Assembly (NCBI GenBank): GCA_037176885.1
Contig: JAWWNJ010000099.1
Span: 124,001 to 188,000 of the forward strand
Reading direction: 5' to 3'
Origin: Favolaschia claudopus
Lineage: Eukaryota > Basidiomycota > Agaricomycetes > Agaricales > Mycenaceae
DNA: 64,000 nucleotides
Below the pieces are notes generated by a model, which did no database searches, was not told the origin of the DNA, and was given only the letters and a program-made list of their open reading frames with translations. Made by a program: the position numbers and the translations under genes. Shown piece after piece: positions 53,803 through 63,966 of the stretch (the stretch's first letter is position 1; each line of letters begins with the position of its first letter).

Positions 53803-56800
53803 CTACACTGACCACGAGTCATCGGAGCAAAGAATCTCAAGACGAAATGAAGACTCAGCTCGACCCAAAAGCAACGAGTAAGCGATGTCCATTCGTAACA
53901 ATCCGTTTGAGATGTCCATAGCGGAATCGGAAAGAGGTACCGAGGTTTTGGTGCCCAAAGTCTGATTGTCAGGTCGATAATAGAAGAGACGGAGCCTACG
54001 AATGTTAACATGGCCTTTTATGATAGCACCGCTGAGTTCGCGAAGAATAAATGAGCCATTACCGCGCTTTTCATGAATGATGTACGGTCCAGAATAGGTC
54101 CACTCATCTTTTCCGCCTTTCGTTTCGTCCCATTTTGACTCGCGCAACCAGACGTACATTCCAGGCTCAAAATCAGCGAAGTCGAAGGCGAAATGGTTGC
54201 GACGATGTAGGTCCTCAATGGCGCGTTCACGGGATTTGCGGAGTTTTTCGCTCGCTTCAGCCAATTTCGGGTCTCGACGACTGATTTGGATGGCTCGAAT
54301 TGCAAGTAAGTCCTCGTGCGAGCGAACCGTATGCCAATCGAGAGTCTGCCAAGTGATTTCAGACATGTCAAATGAAAATACCGGGTGCACACCGTATAGA
54401 AGATAGTAAGGCGAGAATCCCGTAGCTCGACTGACAGTGACGCGAATGGCAAAGAGGACGGCGTGTAGAAATCGAGGCCAATTCCCTTTTGCATCACCGG
54501 TACACTTGTACAGTGCGCTCACTAATGGTGCATGTGCTCGTTCGATGGGAGCATTTCCCTCTGGATGATATGCTGTGGAGATAATCACCGTACAATTGTA
54601 AAGGGAGGAAAGCAAGAACAGCACCTCCTTCTTGAATTCCGGTCCTCCGTCCATGGTGATGAAGGGGACACAAGCAAACCGACACACAATATGCTCGTAG
54701 ATGAACTTGGCCACGGATTTTGCGTCGAGAATTCGCAGCGCCTTTGCTTCCGGCCAAAGTATAGTCGGTTCAACAGCGTGGATGATATATTTGAGGCCGC
54801 CAACGCCGTCGCACATGTGGATGCTGTCAAGGTTAAAATGACGAAGGAGAGGAGCTTGCCATGACACGTCGTAGGGAAGGATTGGGATTTTCTTGATGGA
54901 TTTCTGGCACTCAATGCAGGACCTGACAAAATAAGCAACATCGTCGTACATGTTCGGCCAATAAAAACGATCACGTAGCTGAGCATAAACGGCATCACGA
55001 CCTCGATGTCCACACTCGTTGTGAGCTTGGGCCATTAATTTTCCACGCTTCTCAAGATCTTCAATCACAAGTCGAGGGAGCGACCCTGAATTCTTCTTAG
55101 GCGCTAGCCATAGCCGTCCATCACGAAGTAAGTAACGGCGAGAGCGTTTCAAGAAGGCCAACTTATCTTTATCTAACGCCAAACGACCGGGATAATTGCC
55201 AGACTCCAGAAACTCCCGTATCTCCTTCCACATATCTGCCGATTCCTCGTCTCGAGTCCCGTGTGCATGACCTTTGTATCCGAACGCCGAGTCTTCGAGG
55301 GGGATACTTTGAGCATAAACTCCCACCTCGAAGTACTCAAGAGTCCAGATCTCGTTACCTCCTACAAGAAAATCTTCGACATTTGAGATGTATGTCTTAC
55401 GCACCTGAAAATCCGGAAGCGGTCGAACCGAAGTGGAAGGAGTACAGCGCAGTGAGGAGTAAGCCAGGTAGGAATTCGGAAGCATTGGATCGAAGGGATG
55501 GTTCGTGAATTCTTGCAGATCGAATTTCGGTTCGTCGATGAATGCAGATGTCGCTCGATAGATTGGATGCATGCTGGAATGCGATACATATCTAGACTCA
55601 AACGGAGAAGACAGGCGAATGAAGGCAGACTCAAGTAAAAACTTAACTGCGGTCGTGGCCGTAGCGTCAGCCGGTGCATTGTGTCGGCCGGCATAAACGA
55701 CATCGAGATATGCGTCCAGAAACTCTTCAGGGTCTTGGTCGTCATAGTTAGTGTCGGTCGGTGCAGGCGGACGTCGGGACAAGGCATCTTCAACTTGGAA
55801 TGATTCGGCGCGAACGTGATTGGGCTCGAAGTCGAAGAGTTTAATCCATGCAACCCAGCGCAGAAGCGGCGCATTAGGTACGTCGTCCGGTTCACTAATC
55901 ATTTTAGCCAGCGACTTAGCATCATGATCAAGGCGAAAATGTACTCCCCAAATTCGATGTCGAAGTTCCTTGAATGCTCGGAACACTGCGTACACTTCCG
56001 TCTTCGGTTGTCCGTAATTTTGCTCGGTGGTGTTGAACGTGCAAGACCCATAGATAGCAATGCGCTTCTGGCGATCTCGGATTTGACCGACTGACCATCC
56101 TGCGCCCATCCATGACCCGTCAATTCCTACTACCATCAAGCCCTCGTCAGAAATTCGCGGAAGACGGGTGATCAACTTAGCAGCTGTATAATCAATGCGA
56201 ATGAGTACTGGCGCTGTTGTAAGGCATATCTTAAGTGTTTCTTGAGCATGAATAGCCTCTGGTGTGATGCGGAATTCAACAGTCACAATGCGAATCAAAA
56301 TAGTGAGAGGCTTAGCTATTAGAGCAAATCCACGAATCCAACGACGTCCTCCTCCTGCGAGACCCAGAAAACTACGAACCTCGCTGACGGAAGTCGGGAC
56401 CGGCCAGTCGAGAATGCGTTGAACAAGGCTGGGTGAAACCTTCCAACCCTCGTATGACACGACCGAGCCTACAATATGAAGATCCAACGCTGCAAGAACC
56501 GTTTTCGTACCTGAAGCCGTAATCCCCGCCATGATCAACGTGCCTAGAAACTCGTCAAGATTTTGAGCATATTCCCAAACGTACCGGCGGATATTCAGAT
56601 TTTGAGGGATCGGTGCGTTGTTGTATAGATCTCGAGGTCCTTTCACCCCACAGTCGTCGATAAAAGCTCTCGCTTTCTCCGGTACTAAAGGTTTGAGCGC
56701 GTGATCGACTCGGAGAACGAATTGTTGCATCGCATTTGTATAACCTTGTGCCATGGTGGCCTGTTGTCGAGGACCGATGGGCGAATGAAACGCTTGCATA

Positions 56801-57810
56801 GGACGAGAGTCGGGGTGGATCCAGACGGCGTCAAAACCCGAAAATAAGTCAGCAAGTCCGTACATAGAATATCCAACAAATGACTCAGCGAATTCGTTAA
56901 CATTTGGTATCACCGCAGCATCTTGAATAGTGACTGCGTTGAGAGGCTCGAGATTGAGAACAAGACGTACAGGAGGGTCTGATCCTGGCTTCTTCATAAC
57001 TGCAAACATGGCGCAGCGATAACTTGAAACGGTAGGTTCGAATCTCCCACCTTTTTCATTATCCAGAATAACCTTGCGAACGTCGTCGATAATAGCGAGA
57101 GGGATTGGGATTGGCTTCTTTTGCCATGGAATATGCTCGATAACAGGGAACACGTAGTCGGGGTAATAATTCCTGTCGAACGACCCCTTTTCCGCGTATT
57201 CAAAAGCAAAAGCAGACTCACGAGCGACCACGATGTAGGCCAACAAGTTGATTTCATCTGGCGAGAGTATGTTGGGTTGAATTTTCCGGAGCATAGCTTC
57301 GAGTCGTTCGAGTGTAACACGCTTGCCGAATGTGAGAGAATGGTATTCGGGGGGATGAAAAGGGAGGTCAGTAGCCGTGCAGTGAGGAATTGGGCGAAAT
57401 GACGCAGCTTGTGAATCCGGTTGGTTCGTAGGTACCGGCCTGACCTTACGGTCAACAGGCTTATAGCGACGTCCTTGAACTGGCGATTTAGATACTTTCG
57501 ATACCGCATTCACCCAACGCGCCGATGATACAGCACGCTGTTGTCTGCGAATCGCCGAGATGGAATGGCTATTATAAACGGTATCAGTAACCAATCGAGA
57601 CGTCCAAGGGGTATCAATAATAGAGGCAAGGTCGGAATGAGTCGCTTTATGATAATCGTACAATAATGAATCAAACGCAGGAGGTGGAGATAAGGAAAAC
57701 ATAGAATCAAAATCAGAAAACTCAGCGTTTCCCATTAAAGCTTCGAGAGATCTTCCGAGGGTATTGTTGGGGGAGGGATGGAAGATCGCAGATGCGCTCC
57801 CCCGCTTCAA
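53803..57810 (-). CDS. Gypsy Pol: reverse transcriptase, RNase H, integrase
   Basis: 1335 codons without a break. RT spans about residues 245-490: AMFAVMKKPG, VRLVLNLEPLNAVTI, MYGLADLFSGFDAVW (catalytic Asp 321) and AFIDDCGVKGP (FIDD, residues 383-386, in place of the common YxDD; I recall FIDD in this agaricomycete Gypsy lineage). RNase H covers about 555-680: VVGIDGSWMGAGWSVG, KTEVYAVFRAFKELRHR and VEDALSRRP. Integrase has the HHCC zinc region (H930, H935, C965, C968) and a D995-D1054-E1090 core with 35 residues between the last two (TMDGGPEF, PIERAH). A chromodomain-like end is not obvious. The frame opens only at 57819, after a TGA, and overlaps the gag end by about ten bases at CCTTTTTGA. 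The first in-frame ATG is at 57735, so translation probably needs a -1 shift or reinitiation. Confidence 0.92.
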   Translation of the reverse strand: MKRGSASAIFHPSPNNTLGRSLEALMGNAEFSDFDSMFSLSPPPAFDSLLYDYHKATHSDLASIIDTPWTSRLVTDTVYNSHSISAIRRQQRAVSSARWVNAVSKVSKSPVQGRRYKPVDRKVRPVPTNQPDSQAASFRPIPHCTATDLPFHPPEYHSLTFGKRVTLERLEAMLRKIQPNILSPDEINLLAYIVVARESAFAFEYAEKGSFDRNYYPDYVFPVIEHIPWQKKPIPIPLAIIDDVRKVILDNEKGGRFEPTVSSYRCAMFAVMKKPGSDPPVRLVLNLEPLNAVTIQDAAVIPNVNEFAESFVGYSMYGLADLFSGFDAVWIHPDSRPMQAFHSPIGPRQQATMAQGYTNAMQQFVLRVDHALKPLVPEKARAFIDDCGVKGPRDLYNNAPIPQNLNIRRYVWEYAQNLDEFLGTLIMAGITASGTKTVLAALDLHIVGSVVSYEGWKVSPSLVQRILDWPVPTSVSEVRSFLGLAGGGRRWIRGFALIAKPLTILIRIVTVEFRITPEAIHAQETLKICLTTAPVLIRIDYTAAKLITRLPRISDEGLMVVGIDGSWMGAGWSVGQIRDRQKRIAIYGSCTFNTTEQNYGQPKTEVYAVFRAFKELRHRIWGVHFRLDHDAKSLAKMISEPDDVPNAPLLRWVAWIKLFDFEPNHVRAESFQVEDALSRRPPAPTDTNYDDQDPEEFLDAYLDVVYAGRHNAPADATATTAVKFLLESAFIRLSSPFESRYVSHSSMHPIYRATSAFIDEPKFDLQEFTNHPFDPMLPNSYLAYSSLRCTPSTSVRPLPDFQVRKTYISNVEDFLVGGNEIWTLEYFEVGVYAQSIPLEDSAFGYKGHAHGTRDEESADMWKEIREFLESGNYPGRLALDKDKLAFLKRSRRYLLRDGRLWLAPKKNSGSLPRLVIEDLEKRGKLMAQAHNECGHRGRDAVYAQLRDRFYWPNMYDDVAYFVRSCIECQKSIKKIPILPYDVSWQAPLLRHFNLDSIHMCDGVGGLKYIIHAVEPTILWPEAKALRILDAKSVAKFIYEHIVCRFACVPFITMDGGPEFKKEVLFLLSSLYNCTVIISTAYHPEGNAPIERAHAPLVSALYKCTGDAKGNWPRFLHAVLFAIRVTVSRATGFSPYYLLYGVHPVFSFDMSEITWQTLDWHTVRSHEDLLAIRAIQISRRDPKLAEASEKLRKSRERAIEDLHRRNHFAFDFADFEPGMYVWLRESKWDETKGGKDEWTYSGPYIIHEKRGNGSFILRELSGAIIKGHVNIRRLRLFYYRPDNQTLGTKTSVPLSDSAMDISNGLLRMDIAYSLLLGRAESSFRLEILCSDDSWSV

Positions 57811-59969
57811 AAAGGCTCTTCACGATCGTCTTCGTCTTCAACTTCCTCCACTGTGGCGGATTGCGAATGCGAGCGAACGATATTGGACGTGTTGCGTGAA
57901 TCATTCGGGTCAGTAATAGTGATAACGATGGTGGGATTCACTTTCCTTGAGCCGTTCTTCCAAAGATACATACTCACCGCACCGTGGCGCTCGTAGTCGA
58001 TCCGCGCAGCAAACCATTGCAAAAAGGGCTGACCAAGGATAATATCGTGGTGGCCAATTTCTTGATGCGAAATGAAGAGATGATGAGGGAAATTGTGGCC
58101 TCCAATACGCATTGAAACGTCAGTAGCACAACCGCGCAGCTGCTCGGGACCTCCGTGAATGCCTTTCAGCGCCCACTTCATTCCCTCGAAGTCCACCGGT
58201 AAATTGCACCGTTCTGGTACCGAACGACCTGCAAGATTCAGCTCTGATCCCGTATCGATCATCGCCGAGAGTTCAATTTGTCCAATAGAGATGATAATGG
58301 AACCTGTACTCATCGCAAAATACCTCCCTTCCGGAACTTTAGCTACCGCGCTCCCATAATTCACCAAGAATTCTTGAATGTCATCAACCGACGCGTCTGA
58401 ATACGCATGACGCGACTCCGAATAGCCGAGACTCTGGTTCAAGTCGGAGTTTTTGTGTTCTTCAAGGGCAGAAGCGGAATACTCAGCTGATTTAACTCCG
58501 TACTCACGGCGAGAACGAGTCGAGTCGGTGAAAAGCTTTTGCAGAGCAGGACTGAGCCCTATGAGGTCCAGTAGAGGCAAGTTTACTTGTGTCTTGATCA
58601 GACCCTCAAAAACAGCTTTCGCGTCAGTACGTTCTTGGAATTCAGAAGTAATATGATACTTATCATTGGCTGGTTTCTTCGCATCTCTCATCACAACATC
58701 CTGCCCATCCTTTGCGCGAGAGCTTGAAGGCTGAGACCCCTTCCATCCATCCGCACGGTTGATAGGATTCGTGGGCTGCTGAGGAGGCGGATTCGTTGCT
58801 GATGGTGGAACGGAAGAAGAAGACGGAGGCAATTTTGGTTCCGTGATCGGCGGCTTCGATGACAGGTGTGGCGGTGCATCGCGTGGTCGTGATTTGACGT
58901 CCGGTCGTGCGATGGGATCAAACTTCACATTCTTTGCTGAGTCTTTACCTCCACGCGTCACCGGATACGCGTCGTGAAAACCCTGCTCAAGAGAGGAAAC
59001 AGCAAAGTTATTGCCAATAAGAACGGGGGACTCGCCGTAAATCAACCCCATTGAGTGAGTGCGAGCGGCTTGTCCTCCATCCGCAGATGCTCGTAATGCA
59101 AGAAGATAATCCGCGACACCGCCAGGGAACCCAGGGGGCGTACGTGGAAGGTCAGCGCCTGTGTCAGCCATAACATATCTCGACTGGTTCAAATCATACC
59201 GAATGATGTTTGCTCTCAAGAGCTCGTGAGTCGACTCGCAATTTCTAACTCCTATACGATGAGATGGAGGGGTTTTACCGCACATGAAGCAACGGCGATC
59301 CTCTGGGGGCATCGGAATTGCGAGGGGAGGAGCATTGGTGAGTGCATTCGCATTCGCATTACCTGACTGTGCAGCTGCAAGCGCAAGACTGAGTCGCTCG
59401 ATTTGTCGAGTCAACTCGTCCACAGTGGTGGGGACGGTTTGAGCATTTGCGGGGGCATTGGTGGTGGTAGGAATCGAGGTATTAGCGAGAGGATTCAAAG
59501 GTAAGGTCGTACTCACTTGCGTCAGCTCAGTCCAAGGCCTGAATGCCAGTGAATCTTCGTCGAATCTGGTCTTCAAGATCGCAATAGAAGCGGGAACATC
59601 CGGAGGATCAGAACGTTTCCTATTCGCGTCAGGAACCTGCGTAAGAAACCAGTCTTTCACCTCTTTTGGCAGTCCAGCGATGAAATAAAAATCGCGCTCC
59701 TTGCCCGTGATCTTGGCCTTCTTGACTAACGGAACGGCGACTTGACAGAAAGACCTATAATAGCTTGCAACATCGGTCATAATCGAAAAATGGGAGGAGA
59801 CGTAGCTTTTCTCAACGAAACTCTTCAACATCTCGACAGTATAATCTGGTACCCTCTCCGATGCACCGTAAAGGATCAAGAGGTGAGCCTTTGCCTTTGC
59901 CCAGGTCTTGCCAGTCGCCTCGGGGTCGAACTCTGGCATGAAACGAATCAATAGGAACAGAATACTCAA
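57807..59969 (-). CDS. Gypsy Gag-protease
   Basis: The 720-codon frame begins with a non-ATG codon. Its first ATG (MPEFDPEATGKTWAKAKA) is at 59939. A capsid-like helical region follows (SYYRSFCQVAVPLVKKAK, RDFYFIAGLPKEVKDWF), then a coiled stretch (VDELTRQIERLSLALAAA) and a Cys/His knuckle RRCFMCGKTPPSHRIG with C at 244 (C-x2-C-x6-H-x6-C, not the usual C-x2-C-x4-H-x4-C). A Pro/Ser-rich linker leads to LDLIGLSPALQKLF and an aspartic protease (SAMIDTGSELNLAG, DTG at 572-574; later DIILGQPFLQWF). It ends in an acidic tail at TGA 57809-57807. The true N-terminus may lie upstream in other frames: MSTTTTPVSNILQV from 60104 and LDNLVPYILEYSVP from about 59994 look like gag but are shifted. Confidence 0.88.
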   Translation of the reverse strand: MSILFLLIRFMPEFDPEATGKTWAKAKAHLLILYGASERVPDYTVEMLKSFVEKSYVSSHFSIMTDVASYYRSFCQVAVPLVKKAKITGKERDFYFIAGLPKEVKDWFLTQVPDANRKRSDPPDVPASIAILKTRFDEDSLAFRPWTELTQVSTTLPLNPLANTSIPTTTNAPANAQTVPTTVDELTRQIERLSLALAAAQSGNANANALTNAPPLAIPMPPEDRRCFMCGKTPPSHRIGVRNCESTHELLRANIIRYDLNQSRYVMADTGADLPRTPPGFPGGVADYLLALRASADGGQAARTHSMGLIYGESPVLIGNNFAVSSLEQGFHDAYPVTRGGKDSAKNVKFDPIARPDVKSRPRDAPPHLSSKPPITEPKLPPSSSSVPPSATNPPPQQPTNPINRADGWKGSQPSSSRAKDGQDVVMRDAKKPANDKYHITSEFQERTDAKAVFEGLIKTQVNLPLLDLIGLSPALQKLFTDSTRSRREYGVKSAEYSASALEEHKNSDLNQSLGYSESRHAYSDASVDDIQEFLVNYGSAVAKVPEGRYFAMSTGSIIISIGQIELSAMIDTGSELNLAGRSVPERCNLPVDFEGMKWALKGIHGGPEQLRGCATDVSMRIGGHNFPHHLFISHQEIGHHDIILGQPFLQWFAARIDYERHGAVSMYLWKNGSRKVNPTIVITITDPNDSRNTSNIVRSHSQSATVEEVEDEDDREEPF

Positions 59970-60218
59970 GAATATAGGGAACTAGATTGTCCAAATCTAC
60001 GATTCCAGGACTTCTGTCCCATCGAAACGCGGTGCCGTCGTCGAACGAGCCGAAGGCATCGGAACCTGGAGGATATTGCTAACGGGAGTGGTGGTAGTCG
60101 ACATCGTCGGTAACAGAAAGTGCTGAAGGGAAGTGAGAGAAAATAGGAGTTAGGGGAAACAACGACGCAGCTGGTATCGCAGCACGGAAAACCTTCAACC
60201 CCTGCGGTGGTCACCACT

Positions 60219-61149
60219 GTCGAAGAAGAAGGTTCGTCCTAGGTAGGCGATGAGGTGAAGGTCGGCGGGGATACCCTACGCTGCAAGGATAGAGTAATAT
60301 AGAATAGAACTCAATAAAATATTCGACTCAGCTCTGGACTGGATAGCACTCGAACTCAGGCCTCACTCTGGACCAACTCGGACTCGATTTAAGCTGAAGG
60401 ACTCTCTGGAAAGTTCGCACTCTGACTGCAGGATGGGGGGGAAAGACAAGAGGAAAAGTCCCCTTAATGTACATTGCCAGGAACTAAATATACGATCGGG
60501 GGTGACCATCACGCGTGCTCCGGCGCTGTCAGAGCCCTACATGACGACGATTTGAAGTACAAAAGAGTCTGGTAAGTAGAGAGTCCGTTGAGAGAGAAAT
60601 TCTCGCCAATACTAATCCGCCCCATCGTTCTTCAACTGACCGGGAATACACGCAAAGACGTATAGGGAGAATTGCGCTGCCGCCTTCAGACGCATAATAA
60701 TTGCCCACACCACTATTGCTCGATCCCCAGCGTGTTCCGAGTCAGCGTCGAACTCTGGACGCGTCTTCGTATTCTTGAGTTATAGGTAAGAGAGGAAATG
60801 ATAACTAGAGAGAGGGATTCATAACAATGAGCTCGTGTATATGTAGCGATGGGTGAGGGAGATTGAACGAATATGAAATTGACTGCACCGTGGCCAAAAC
60901 AACCTTCAAACAGAATATCGCGCGCGTTGATCTTGAAGTGACGCGGTCACGTGCAGCGCGGCGATGCGAGACTTTCGTGTCTTGAGCAAGTTTGATGGCG
61001 GAATCCTGGATAACGGAAGCAGGTGAGAGTATATGATGTATGTAGAGGTAAATGAAATATACGAGTGGCTGCTAACGCCCGGTAAGGAGCTCGCAAGCAT
61101 GAGGCGTATGCCGTATCATGCCACGAGCGTGCCATTAGGCACTTCCACA
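60219..61149 (-). repeat. 5' LTR of the Gypsy element
   Basis: Partner of 51755-52684, 931 bp. Promoter and start site should lie here on the minus strand, but I could not pick a TATA box with confidence. Confidence 0.9.
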
Positions 61150-62198
61150 CCGTTGGCGGAATCCCTTCCCTGTAAGTGTATGATATGTACCTGAGATGTA
61201 TATGAGCAGCATGAGCTACTTGAATTATTATTTCAAAGCCCGTGTTGCACCAATACAGCCCGCTGATGTACGCTTGGATGAGCAAGCAAAGGCTGCACAA
61301 AATCCTCTGGGGAGGAGTCAACATTTGTTTTTTGACCCCAAATTTTTCTGAACATATGTATGGATGTCAGGTATGCTTAGTTTCTATGGGACACGGCCCA
61401 ATAAGGGAAATGGCAGCGCCAGCGTGTCCCGGGACACGCTGGCTGTGTGCGGGCTCGGGGTGGGGCGGCCCCGGGGCACCGAATGCTTTTGAATGCTTTT
61501 GAAAGGCCATTGAACACGCCCATTAACGCGTTATTAAACTTTACGTACATTTCGCGTAATTTGAATGATCCCATTGACGCGCCATCACAAGCGGTAGAGG
61601 CGGGAGGGAATAGCAAAGAAGTCCCGCGGAAATATCGTAAGTACGCGGCACACGTGTGAGAACATTTACGCCCGATGCAGTTGGGCGGCGGCCTGCTCTG
61701 CGTGTCCCATGACGGGCCGGGATCCAGTTTTGCCTGGGACACGCTGTGGGAGAGGCGCCCAGCCAATTTGCGCGTGTCCCATGGAAATCCAAGGCCACAT
61801 TTTCTTGTGGGACACGCCGAGATCTCCGAAAGACAAGACGTGAGAGGCCCATGCTGATTGTCGCCGCTTGAGTGACGAGAGGTGACGAGAGAAGCGCTCA
61901 ACAATCTTATTTGTGGAAAGAAATTCAAAAAGCGGCGCATCAATGTGCGGGAAACACTGCCGCCGAGTCCTAGTACAATACATGTTGTTTAACGGCGTTG
62001 TTTGGTGCAGTATAGATTGAGAACGAAAGGCATCATTCGTGTTCGGACCGCGGAGCTTCGGGAACCGTTGGACAGCCATTGACATAACGTCAACGGCTAT
62101 GTCCGGTGCGTGTCCCAGCTCATTCTAAGTGTTGCTTAATGGCTGTCACACTTTGGTCATGTGACCGCTCGTTGTAAGTGACTGACGCCTACCTTACG
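61150..62198. other. non-coding, with GTGTCCC motif cluster and a 26-bp palindrome
   Basis: GCCAGCGTGTCCC followed by its exact inverse forms a perfect 26-bp palindrome at 61418-61443. GTGTCCC or its reverse GGGACAC recurs about ten times between 61388 and 62114 in both orientations. Frames here are motif-free. Confidence 0.5.
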
Positions 62199-62649
62199 AA
62201 AAATCGGTCATACCGAGGCTTTTCTGGGTGCCGAAAACGCGTTTTCCCGGCCGAGGGATTTCCCCTTGGGGAAGGGTAAAACAATGACCCACCGTGGGAA
62301 CCTGGACTGTTTTGCCATCACCCTCGGAATGGAGAAGTTCCCCATTGGGAAAAATCGGTCATACCGAGGCTTTTCTGGGTGCCGAAAACGCGTTTTCCCG
62401 GCCGAGGGATTTCCCCTTGGGGAAGGGTAAAACAATGACCCACCGTGGGAACCTGGACTGTTTTGCCATCACCCTCGGAATGGAGAAGTTCCCCATTGGG
62501 AAAAATCGGTCATACCGAGGCTTTTCTGGGTGCCGAAAACGCGTTTTCCCGGCCGAGGGATTTCCCCTTGGGGAAGGGTAAAACAATGACCCACCGTGGG
62601 AACCTGGACTGTTTTGCCATCACCCTCGGAATGGAGAAGTTCCCCATTG
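62199..62649 (+). repeat. 151-bp direct tandem repeat, three units
   Basis: Three consecutive copies start at about 62199, 62350 and 62501, each beginning AAAATCGGTCATACCGAG and ending AGAAGTTCCCCATTGG. I see no differences between units. The unit contains few stops in several frames, which creates long but artificial ORFs on both strands. Confidence 0.9.
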
Positions 62650-63627
62650 GAGCCATTGAATGGCTACCGATTTCCGCATTAGGAAACTTTGATGGGTCAA
62701 ACTTTCATGTAGAAGTTAAGAAGAGCGGCCTGGAATGAAGTTCGAGTACTCGGACTGGGGGTCCCTTTTGTCAATACGCCGGAATTTGGACACTTGTTTA
62801 GCCATTAGCCATTCAATGGCTGCATCGCAAACAGGCTAATGACGCAGGCGTAATTGACGCGGTAATTGCGCGGTAACTAACAGCAAAGAACTATGAAGGT
62901 GGGGGTGAAGAAAGGACTTGAGGTGAGGCGAGAACGTTGGAAGGAGGACTTGAAACTGGTCTCTCTAGACAGACGCTTCAATTCTTCTTAGCTCACAAGT
63001 TCGCTGAATTACAGCAGTTTGCATATGTAATGACACTCCTGGGAATTTTATGTAGAGAAAGCATCTGAAAGGCCTCTCCTTCTCCACCTCGTATCTCACT
63101 CAATTCTGGACGAATTACCTTGATTTTGGGATGGGTGAGTTTGTATTAGGCCGCGCTTCAATAATTTGGTCTTTTCTCTCCAAAATTCCGACTTCCATTT
63201 TCGCCAACTTCTGCCGTGCTCGCCGTCGTCAACGCCCTTCGGAATAGTCACGGATTTGTTAAGGGGTCCCGTTCAATCACTGCGGAGTTTGAAATTCACT
63301 CCATTTGGAAACTCTGCCAAATTTTTGACGCGGCTTTCAGTGGGGGGTATGTCTCAAACTTGCTAAAACGGCCATTCTAACCTCTTTCTACCCACATCAT
63401 GTACATTCTATGGAAATAATCGCTCTTGCAGGTGTTTGCGTGGTGACAGCAAGTTGACCGATGCTTCTCGGAAAGCGCCGGCAGCGACTGAATGCTCAAG
63501 AAAAAGGTTGAATTCGAGGTTAGGGATTCCAGATCTGCAGCTTTCCCAGAATTTTGTCTTTGAAATTGTATACAGTGGCTTTCTCGGTCTAAACGCGTTA
63601 AAACACGTCTGACCGGCGTGTTGAAGG
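62650..63627. other. no gene; dispersed repeat pieces
   Basis: The region contains AGCCATTGAATGGCT-type palindromes (62651-62665 and about 62801-62822). Positions 63047-63118 and 63252-63340 are shared with 25853-25927 and (inverted) 24359-24450. Confidence 0.45.
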
Positions 63628-63966
63628 CTTTCGGCTCAGCCGAGTCCCCCTGCTATCATCGCTGTCGGCCACGCCACCATACCACTTGCCGAAACCCTCC
63701 CTACTGCTGAGGACTCACCGTCCCGCTACTCCTGTACGCTTGTGGTGCCTGACTCGGTTGTCGGGCATATCGTTGGCCGTGGTGGTAAGGGTCTCCATTA
63801 GTCGCACGACGTCTCCGGCGCCCAGCTTCGAGCCTATACGGATAAGGCTTCCCCCCTAGAGCGCCGTGTCTCTATCCGTGGTACCGACCAGCAAGTCGGT
63901 GAAGCGCTGATTGCGCTTGGGAAGCGGTTCATGCGTAAACGTACCCATAGCTCTCGTAACCCATAA
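63628..63966 (+). pseudogene. KH-domain ORF, one internal stop
   Basis: A single frame reads AEDSPSRYSCTLVVPDSVV, then the KH core GHIVGRGGKGLH, SHDVSGAQLRAYTDK, RRVSIRGTDQQVGEAL and IALGKRFMRKRTHSS, ending at TAA 63964-63966. The GRGG loop fits the G-x-x-G nucleic-acid-binding loop of KH domains. One TAG (63799-63801) follows GLH, where a Gln would fit. KH domains of this kind occur in repeat-encoded ORFs of mushroom genomes. The upstream part (before about 63628) has stops, so the start of the gene is missing or in another exon, and I cannot name the parent element. Confidence 0.6.

Larger units (their letters stand above)
51755..61149 (-). mobile_element. complete 9.4-kb Gypsy (Ty3-type) LTR retrotransposon
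   Basis: Two LTRs of about 930 bp, a gag-protease frame (59969-57807), a pol frame (57810-53803) and a third ORF (53647-52829), all on the minus strand, with 5-bp flanks CCGTT at 51750-51754 and 61150-61154. In my reading the LTRs differ at two places (G/A at 51936 versus 60401, and a one-base indel plus change near 52648), so the insertion is recent. The sequence after the 5' LTR (GTGGTGACCACCGC, minus strand) is the candidate primer-binding site. Confidence 0.92.

Noticed and set aside
62199..62649. CRISPR-like array
   Set aside because: Units are 151 bp and directly adjacent with no spacers; the context is eukaryotic.
62208..62738. Several 75-97 codon ORFs on both strands
   Set aside because: They are by-products of the 151-bp tandem repeat; they change frame relative to the unit and repeat themselves.
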